Positions 56,982-64,000 of a stretch of 64,000 bases of DNA are shown in pieces. Location of the stretch: positions 379,685,120 through 379,749,119 of the forward strand of contig CM019064.1 of the NCBI GenBank assembly GCA_009667805.1, written 5' to 3'. A model generated the notes under the pieces. The model searched no databases and was not told where the DNA came from. It saw only the letters and a list, made by a program, of their open reading frames with translations. How positions within the stretch are numbered: position 1 is the first letter of the stretch; the number at the start of each line of letters is the position of its first letter. Both the position numbers and the translations under genes were made by a program. This DNA is from Leptobrachium leishanense. Lineage: Eukaryota; Chordata; Amphibia; Anura; Megophryidae.

Positions 56982-58065
56982 TGTGTGTGTGTAAACCAGC
57001 ACTTTTGTTGAATCTTTGTACTATTTGTTAGGTCACAGTCCGTCACACTGGGGTCTGCAGTATGCTATTTTGAGAACACCGATTGCATTATTATCTCATC
57101 CCACTATTTTTTGTTTTGTGTCATATATACGGAGTGATTCCCTATGAGAGGAGGTCAGCTGAAGCTAGGCTTGACAAGTGCAATGTAAGATAAAGATGGC
57201 TTGGCAGTCATGGAGAAAATCACATTGTGTGGCTGTTGGTAAGTGCTGTCCACCACATGCATGAAGTCGTAAAGCTCTAAGCATGCTGCAAGAGTTACCT
57301 AATATATATTACATATATCATAAATGACATCTGCGTCTGCTGCTTTGTACTTTGAGTTAATGGCTAACTAACAGTGTGATGTTTTCACTTTTACTACATG
57401 CTGCTGAAACTAAATCACTGGTTAATAGGAAGTAGCGGAATTTGATGATTCATTCACGTTTCATGACATATACACATGTCATGCACACACCTAAGTCTCC
57501 TTTTACAAAACATTGTGCTCATTTGTTTGTAGAAGAGAACAAAGCTACATTGAAATTACTCACTCTTTACTTCAAGACATATGCTATTTAACAACGCCCT
57601 CTTTTTATTTCTATATTATATATTATTGATCCATATTTCCCCTTTGAGGTTCTTTTTTTCCCCCAAAAAAAATCTGTTTAAGTATTTAATATTTTACCCA
57701 ATGCATATACTATAAAAAAACAAATAACATAAATTCAAGTTCAGATGGTACAAATGCGGTTGTCATCGTCAAGAAAAGCTAAGTACAGTATCAAAGCTCT
57801 GATAAGCAGAACATATCATACAAGAAAACTATAGCCACGGGAGTACAATAAACAGTACCCATTATGGATGCATGAAATGCAAATAGCAATCTGTACTGAG
57901 TTCTGTAGAAAAAAATAGACTAGAAAAACAACGGTAAACAAACAAAATAAGGAAAAACAATGGTTGTGTGATAGGGGTCCTGGGAAAAAAGTGAGGGAAC
58001 TCACCCAAGATTTCCACTATCCCCAACACCTTAAAAAAAAATGCATATGCTCGAGTGTATATTAT
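56982..58065. other. Intergenic DNA
   Basis: Nothing certain. The part from 57650 to 58040 begins with a T-rich run and might be the 3' UTR of a minus-strand LINE linked to the L1-like piece further on, but no motif proves it. Confidence 0.4.
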
Positions 58066-58068
58066 ACA

Positions 58069-58456
58069 CAGTATCTCACAGAAGTGAGTACACCCCTTAC
58101 ATTTTTGTAAATATTTTATTATATCTTTTCATGTGACAACACTGAAGAAATGTCACTTTGCTGCAAAGTAATGAGTGTACAGCTTGTATAACAGTGTAAA
58201 TTTGCTGCACCCTCAAAATAACTCAACACACAGCCATTAATGTCTAAACCACTGGCAACAAAAGTGAGTATACCCCTAAGTGAAAATGTCCAAATTGGGC
58301 CCAAAGTGTCAATATTTTTTGTAGCCACCATTTATTTCCAGCACTGCCTCAACCCTCTTGGGCATGGAGTTCACCAGAGCTTCACAGATTGCCGCTGGAG
58401 TCCTCATCCAATCCTCCATGGTGAGGTGACATTACGGAGCTGGTGGATGTTTGAGA
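58069..58456 (-). mobile_element. Tc1-like transposon, third family, left end only
   Basis: Starts cagtatctcacagaagtgag, then tacacccc, atattttattatatcttttc and gtgacaacactgaagaaatg, the terminal region of a common vertebrate Tc1-like family. Transposase 3' codons on the minus strand follow (ccaccatttatttccagcac, ctcttgggcatggagttcac). It stops abruptly at about 58456 against L1-like sequence. The remaining three quarters of the element are missing. Confidence 0.85.
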
Positions 58457-58688
58457 CACCCTGGGCCCTTTATCGCTCCAAATCTGAATACAGCAGATTG
58501 GAAACTGGTAAACATCTTGGATGTCAAAAGAATGCACAGGCAGGGCCGGTGCAAGCATTTTTGTCTACTCAGGCGAAGGTGCGTTTTGGTGCCCCCCCCA
58601 TCCCTACCATGCCATGTCAATCAGCATTGAGATGCATAATAATCTCTAAAGCATACCAAGAAAATAAGTTGTCATTTGCGCTCACCCC

Positions 58689-59082
58689 CAGGCATGTACT
58701 GGCCATAGGGACTACAGGGAGATTCCCGGTGGGCCGATGGCTCTGTGGGCCAGTGTGAATGCTGGTTCACCGCGTGGCTCGCGCTGCCCTTAATGGGTGA
58801 GGTGAGAACTTCCACACTGCAAAACAGACGCAGTCTCATATTGCGGCCACCGTGCCGGTGAGACCCTCTGCGCATCCGCCTCACCTTAAGGCATGGTGCA
58901 CACTTGACCTCAGTGCCACTGCGGTGCTTTACCCAATCGCTCTGCAGCAACTCCAGTATCTGTAGAGCGATTGGTTGAGCGATCCAGTTGGATTATATAC
59001 TATTTTTGTGCGTATTTGCATAATTAAATTGGGCCGGTCTGGATGACATCCAGGGCTGATTTTCTGTCCCAGTCCAGCCCTG
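58689..59082. mobile_element. hAT element nested in the hAT element
   Basis: 394 bp, left end caggcatgtactggccatag, right end tcccagtccagccctg, with a perfect 8-bp target duplication CTCACCCC at 58681-58688 and 59083-59090. No coding capacity. Confidence 0.92.
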
Positions 59083-59344
59083 CTCACCCCTGTAGCTCCA
59101 TGTTAAACAAAACACAGAGGTTTTGGTTTATTTGAATGGTCATTAAAGTGTAAGCTCTTCTGCCGCATCACGACACCTCTGGGTCAGGCTAGTCCTTCCT
59201 AATGAAACCAAAAGCTGCTTTCTAAGCAACCACATGTCCTCATGCGGCTTCTCAGCCATGAGAGAAACTGTTGGGTTTTATTTATACCCTCACCAGGAGC
59301 AATTCAGGTTTATAAGATACGTCTACCTTATTGATGTACTTATA

Positions 59345-59700
59345 CACACTGCAAATTACAGAGCTCACTTCAATAAACCTTCCAGTAATGTGCAGTGTGT
59401 AAAAGCGTATCACAGAGCTCCACAGCAATAAAACTCATAGTAATGTGCAGTGTGTAAAAGCGTATCACAGAGCTCCACAGTAATAAAACTCACAGTAATG
59501 TGCGGTGTGTATGAGCGTATCACAGAGCTCCACAGCAATAAAACTCATAGTAATGTGCAGTGTGTAAAAGCGTATCACAGAGCTCCACAGTAATGTGCGG
59601 TGTGTATGAGCGTATCACAGAATCCACAGCAATAAAACTCACAGTAATGTGCAGTGTGAATGAGTGTATAACAGAGCTCCACAGCAATAAAAAAAGGTAA
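59345..59700 (+). repeat. 55-bp tandem array
   Basis: Five to six units of cacagagctccacagcaata, aaactcatagtaatgtgcag and tgtgtaaaagcgtat; the fourth and fifth are partly deleted. The same unit occurs at 8806-8900. Confidence 0.93.
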
Positions 59701-59724
59701 TGTACCAATATCAGTTTATTCAAA

Positions 59725-62098
59725 CCCCCTGCATATCATTTTACACCCCCAGTACATGATTTTACACCCACCAGCATAGCAATTTACACCCCCAGTAAAT
59801 CAGTTTACAGCCCCAGACCCCAGTATATCAATTTACAGCCCCCCCCAGTATATCTATTTACGGCCCCCAGACCCAGTATATCAATTTACAGCCCCCCCAG
59901 TATATCTATTTACGGCCCCCAGACCCAGTATATTAATTTACAGCCCCCAGACCCAGTATATCAATTTACAGCCCCCCCAGTATATCTATTTACGGCCCCC
60001 AGACCCAGTATATCAATTTACAGCCCCCCCAGTATATCTATTTACGGCCCCCAGACCCAGTATATCAATTTACAGCCCCCAGACCCAGTATATCAATTTA
60101 CAGCCCCCCCAGTATATATCTATTTACGGCCCCCAGACCCAGTATATCTATTTACAGCCCCAGACCCAGTATATCAATTTACAGCCCCCCAGTATATCTA
60201 TTTACAGCCCCCCAGTAAATCTATTTACAGCCCCCAGACCCAGTATATCAATTTACAGCCCCCAGACCCAGTATTTCAATTTACAGCCCCCAGTATATCT
60301 ATTTACAGCCCCCCAGTAAATCTATTTACAGCCCCAGACCCAGTATATCTATTTACAGCCCCCAGACCCAGTATTTCAATTTACAGCCCCCAGTATATTT
60401 ATTTACAGCCCCCAGACCCAGTATTTCAATTTACAGCCCCCCAGTATATCTATTTACAGCCCCCAGACCCAGTATATCCATTTACAGCCCCCAGACCCAG
60501 TATAGCAATTTACAGCCCCCCAGTATATCTATTTACAGCCCCCAGACCCAGTATATCCATTTACAGCCCCCCCAGTATATCTATTTACAGCCCCCAGACC
60601 CAGTATTTCAATTTACAGCCCCCCAGTATATCTATTTACAGCCCCCAGACCCAGTATATCCATTTACAGCCCCCAGACCCAGTATAGCAATTTACAGCCC
60701 CCCCAGTATATCTATTTACAGCCCCCAGACCCAGTATATCCATTTACAGCCCCAGACCCAGTATATCAATTTACAGCCCCCAGACCCAGTATAGCAATTT
60801 ACAGCCCCCCAGTATATCTATTTACAGCCCCCAGACCCAGTATATCCATTTACAGCCCCCCAGTATATCTATTTACAGCCCCCAGACCCAGTATATCCAT
60901 TTACAGCCCCCCCAAGTATATCCATTTACAGCCCCCCCAGTATATCTATTTACAGCCCCCAGACCCAGTATATCCATTTACAGCCCCAAGACCCAGTATA
61001 TCCATTTACAGCCCCCAGACCCAGTATAGCAATTTACAGCCCCCCCAGTATATCTATTTACAGCCCACAGACCCAGTATATCCATTTACAGCCCCCAGAC
61101 CCAGTATATCAATTTACAGCCCCCAGACCCAGTATAGCAATTTACAGCCCCCCAGTATATCTATTTACAGCCCCCAGACCCAGTATATCCATTTACAGCC
61201 CCCCCAGTATATCTATTTACAGCCCCCAGACCCAGTATATCCATTTACAGCCCCCCCAGTATATCCATTTACAGCCCCCCCAGTATATCTATTTACAGCC
61301 CCCAGACCCAGTATATCCATTTACAGCCCCAAGACCCAGTATATCAATTTACAGCCCCCAGACCCAGTATATAGCAATTTACAGCCCCCAGTATATTTAT
61401 TTACAGCCCCAGACCCAGTATATCCATTTACAGCCCCCAGACCCAGTATATCCATTTACAGCCCCCAGACCCAGTATAGCAATTTACAGCCCCACCAGTA
61501 TATCTATTTACAGCCCCCAGACCCAGTATATCCATTTACAGCCCCCCAGTATATCTATTTACAGCCCCCAGACCCAGTATATCCATTTACAGCCCCCCAG
61601 TATATCTATTTACAGCCCCCAGACCCAGTATATCCATTTACAGCCCCCAGACCCAGTATAGCAATTTACAGCCCCCCAGTATATCTATTTACAGCCCCCA
61701 GACCCAGTATATCCATTTACAGCCCCCCAGTATATCTATTTACAGCCCCCAGACCCAGTATATCCATTTACAGCCCCCAGTATATCTATTTACAGCCCCC
61801 AGACCCAGTATTTCAATTTACAACCCCCCAGTATTTCAATTTACAACCCCCCAGTATATCTATTTAGAGCTCCCAGACCCAGTATATCCATTTACAGCCC
61901 CCAGACCCAGTATATCCATTTACAGCCCCCCCCGTATATCTATTTACGGCCCCCAGACCCAGTATATCCATTTACAGCCCCCAGTATATCTATTTACAGC
62001 CCCCAGACCCAGTATATCTATTTACAGCCCCCAGACCCAGTATAGCAATTTAAAGCCCCCCCCCCAGTATATTAATCTACACCCCCCTCCCATTAGTT
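59725..62098 (+). repeat. 2.4 kb minisatellite
   Basis: Around 90 units alternating between two types, one with agacccagtatatccattt and one with ccccagtatatctattt, each followed by acagccccc. Period about 22 or 28, often paired into about 50-bp dimers, with stretches that recur in larger blocks of 100-200 bases. No open frame of note. Both ends degenerate (tacacccccagtaaatc at 59785, ctacacccccctccc at 62080). Confidence 0.96.
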
Positions 62099-62990
62099 TA
62101 TTCACACCTGGTAATAAATCTCCTCTCTGCCTCGCTCCTCCATCGCAGCAGAGTGAAAGCACGCGGGCTGGTGGCTCCTCCTGCAGTTGTTTTCCTGGGC
62201 TATGTGGATCACGTGTGGGGGCGGCGCCAAATTACACAGTGTGCCTGCTCGTGTTAAGAACGTGGGATGGGACTGAGACAGGCACACACACTGCAGCGCC
62301 GCCGCAAATCTGATTTTTCCGCCCCTCAAACTGGCAGCAGGCCAGGACAGTAAGGCGGCCGCCTGTGCCGCCTTACATTAGCGCCGGCCCTGTGCACAGG
62401 GTATGTATTAGATAAAGGAGCTTCGGTAACGCGGTCAATTTCACCACATAAATCCTGCCCATTTATGAGATGGGTACGCATGCCATGTCCGAATCAAATG
62501 TTAAAGACTGCAGACCATGTTGGGATAGTTATCCAGATATAAATCCTCAATGTGAGCAGTAAGATAGATAACCAAATATTTGGAGCTTTTTCGCACACCA
62601 GTGAAACTCAAAAGAGTGCTGCCAATCATCTAGCTCCCATGCTGTGAGAGAGACGTTGAGGGCCTCTAAGTTAGAGATATTGATCTTGTAGCCCGATAAA
62701 AGAGCATAGGCCCACAAGCTGCAGTACAGGTTTGGGAGCAAGAGCCTAGGGTTAGTAACAGTGAGCAGAATAATATTGTCTGCAAAGAGGCTAAATTTAA
62801 TAATCCCAGACACCCACCCAAATCCCTGTGATATTAGGGTGCTGGCGGATATGGTTCACCAACAGTTACACACAAAGACAAATAAAATGGGGGATAAGGG
62901 ACACCCCTGCCTAGTTCCGTTGAGGATATCAAAGGGACGGGACCTCATACGCATAGCGACTACTGACACGAACGGGGTCGAATGAGTTTT

Positions 62991-63339
62991 TGTTTTTTTT
63001 TAAATAAATTTTTGGTTTTCGGATTTTCGTTCTATCGACTATTCCATTTGCGTATTTTTGGATTTTCATTCTGTTGTCTATATGGATTGTTGTATTTTAG
63101 TTATTTTCGTTCTGAGAGAAGTCAGCATTTTTGATTTGCCACAAGTTTCCTCAGCTAACATTGCTTTTACTGTGGTTAAGCATTCTAGTTAAGTATATGC
63201 AAATTAGCCCCATGCTAGATTTAGTAAACAGAGATATAGTTTCTTTATAAAAAGTACACTTTATTTTGAAATTTAAAAAAGCGTGCCTGAGCAGTGCTTT
63301 CAAATACATAATTATAAAATATCAGGTCAAATCTTAATG
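62991..63339. other. AT-rich, nothing recognised
   Basis: Degenerate repeats of ggattttcgttct-type words at 63010-63110; otherwise unassigned. Confidence 0.4.
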
Positions 63340-64000
63340 TATGTGTAGCGATGTGTTAAAATTTACTGTGGCAGTACCCATTTTTAGCCACAAGATGGAG
63401 ACAATCACGATTAAAGACTCTGGACACTCGAACTACATGTCCCGGCATGCTTTGCGAAGAAACAGGAAGTGGGTGGGTTTGTGGAGACGCTGTACATCCT
63501 GCACCTCGTGGAGAACAGGCAGAGCGCGCCAGGGAGCAGAGGAGAGCGGATGCACACACACACAGAGAAGGAGAGACCAAAAGATAGGCCGGAGCGCAGA
63601 CAGAGTGGATCGGCTTTAGGATTGGGTCACCCAGCCTTGCGGGAGACAGACATCACCATTTACATTATCCGAGTGCAGTGCTGAGGAGAGAAGACCCCTC
63701 GAGTAAGGAGTACCGCGGTCGATGGAAGCGGGGAGCAGGCGGTAAACTGGCTGAGTCGCGGCTGACAGACAGAAGGCCAGACAACAGATCCGGTGGTTGG
63801 CGTCCCCAGTTAAAATCGAGCGGAGAGACGTCCTGGGTCAGCGGAATCTCGATCTTCGGCTGCGCGGATGGGTGAGAGGCCCCCAAGGCCGTATGTGAAT
63901 AAGAGCGTACGCTGCTGTTTTCTTTCTAAAACCCACAGGGCCCCAACTGACTAGTCGAAGACATCGATAAAGTAAACTCACTGGCCAGTTGAAAAGTACC
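63340..64000 (-). repeat. GC-rich repeat, copy 2, with ZNF143-like site
   Basis: Reverse complement relative of 54030-54960, cut by the window end. 63432-63450 (actacatgtcccggcatgc) matches the ZNF143/THAP11 promoter motif pattern ACTACAnnTCCCnGnATGC. Surrounding sequence to 63870 is CpG-rich, and gcggatgggtgagag at 63861 could serve as a splice donor. Taken alone it looks like a promoter and first exon, but the presence of a second copy argues for a repeat. Confidence 0.55.

Larger units (their letters stand above)
58541..62392. mobile_element. Non-autonomous hAT element with giant minisatellite
   Basis: 3852 bp. Begins CAGGGCCGGTGCAAGCATTT and ends acattagcgccggccctg; perfect 8-bp target duplication TGCACAGG at 58533-58540 and 62393-62400. 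Contents in order: coding-like debris, a nested hAT element (58689-59082), a 55-bp tandem array (59345-59700), a 2.4 kb minisatellite (59725-62098) and a GC-rich right end with aaggcggccgcctgtgccgc. No transposase. Confidence 0.96.
58457..62990 (-). pseudogene. L1-like reverse transcriptase fragment split by a hAT element
   Basis: 62990-62401 in minus orientation carries, with a few shifts, the QGCPLSP-like region (62885-62925), FSLFADNIILLTVTNPRLLL (box C, with N for the usual second D), LLSGYKINISNLEAL and MGRIYVVKLTALPKLLYLIH. The next codons, LLTSKMFTSFQSAVFRF, lie on the far side of the hAT element at 58540-58470, and the frame is restored when the hAT element and one target duplication are removed. 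The fragment ends at the Tc1-like junction near 58457. Confidence 0.85.

Noticed and set aside
59725..62098. CRISPR-like alternation of repeat and spacer
   Set aside because: Both parts of each unit are repeated, spacers are not unique, and the context is a eukaryotic transposon.
63340..63900. CpG island promoter and first exon of a neighbouring host gene
   Set aside because: The same ordered blocks recur in inverse at 54030-54960, so a repeat is more likely; kept as a finding because of the ZNF143-like motif.

Overview
The window looks like vertebrate nuclear DNA, most likely from an amphibian and probably a frog. Reasons: one single-exon vertebrate GPCR gene, a mix of Tc1-like, hAT, L1/Tx1-like, L2/CR1-like and BEL/Pao elements, and long stretches of repeats. 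The species assignment is an inference. Only one host gene can be supported: GPR84, on the + strand at 7006-8109, with a splice acceptor just upstream and a poly(A) signal at 8364. No bacterial operon, CRISPR array, tRNA or rRNA gene was seen.

Layout. 1-6.8 kb: end of a mariner-like non-autonomous element, two L2-like LINE 3' ends, a 5'-truncated L1-like copy and a MITE. 7-8.4 kb: GPR84. 8.8-17.1 kb: a satellite fragment, a Tc1-like element killed by one stop codon, LINE fragments, an LTR-like block and a broken cysteine-rich coding relic. 17.3-29.5 kb: a BEL/Pao LTR retrotransposon lacking most of pol; its left LTR holds a MITE which holds a hAT element, and its right LTR holds a near-complete 6.4 kb L1-like LINE. 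31.7-38.1 kb: a non-autonomous hAT element, then a CR1-like LINE split by a hAT element (which carries a minisatellite with a Tc1-like copy inside) and by a mariner-like element. 38.4-40.0 kb: a second copy of the first Tc1-like family with an open 351-aa transposase frame. 40.5-47.3 kb: hairpin MITEs, an L2 fragment split by an LTR-like block, and a 3.1 kb hAT element with three large hairpins. 48-57 kb: MITEs, a 0.3-kb-arm inverted repeat pair, and mostly featureless DNA. 58-64 kb: a truncated Tc1, then an L1 fragment split by a 3.85 kb hAT element that contains another hAT and a 2.4 kb minisatellite; the window ends in a GC-rich repeat also present near 54 kb in opposite orientation.

There is no cooperating gene system here: apart from GPR84, the coding capacity belongs to transposable elements. 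The strongest signal is architectural. Seven hAT-type insertions have identifiable or near-identical 8-bp target duplications, four of them contain tandem arrays, and the nesting order can be read directly, so the window is a layered record of insertions. All coordinates for repeat edges without a stated target duplication are approximate, and family names come from recognised protein motifs and terminal sequences, not from database searches.
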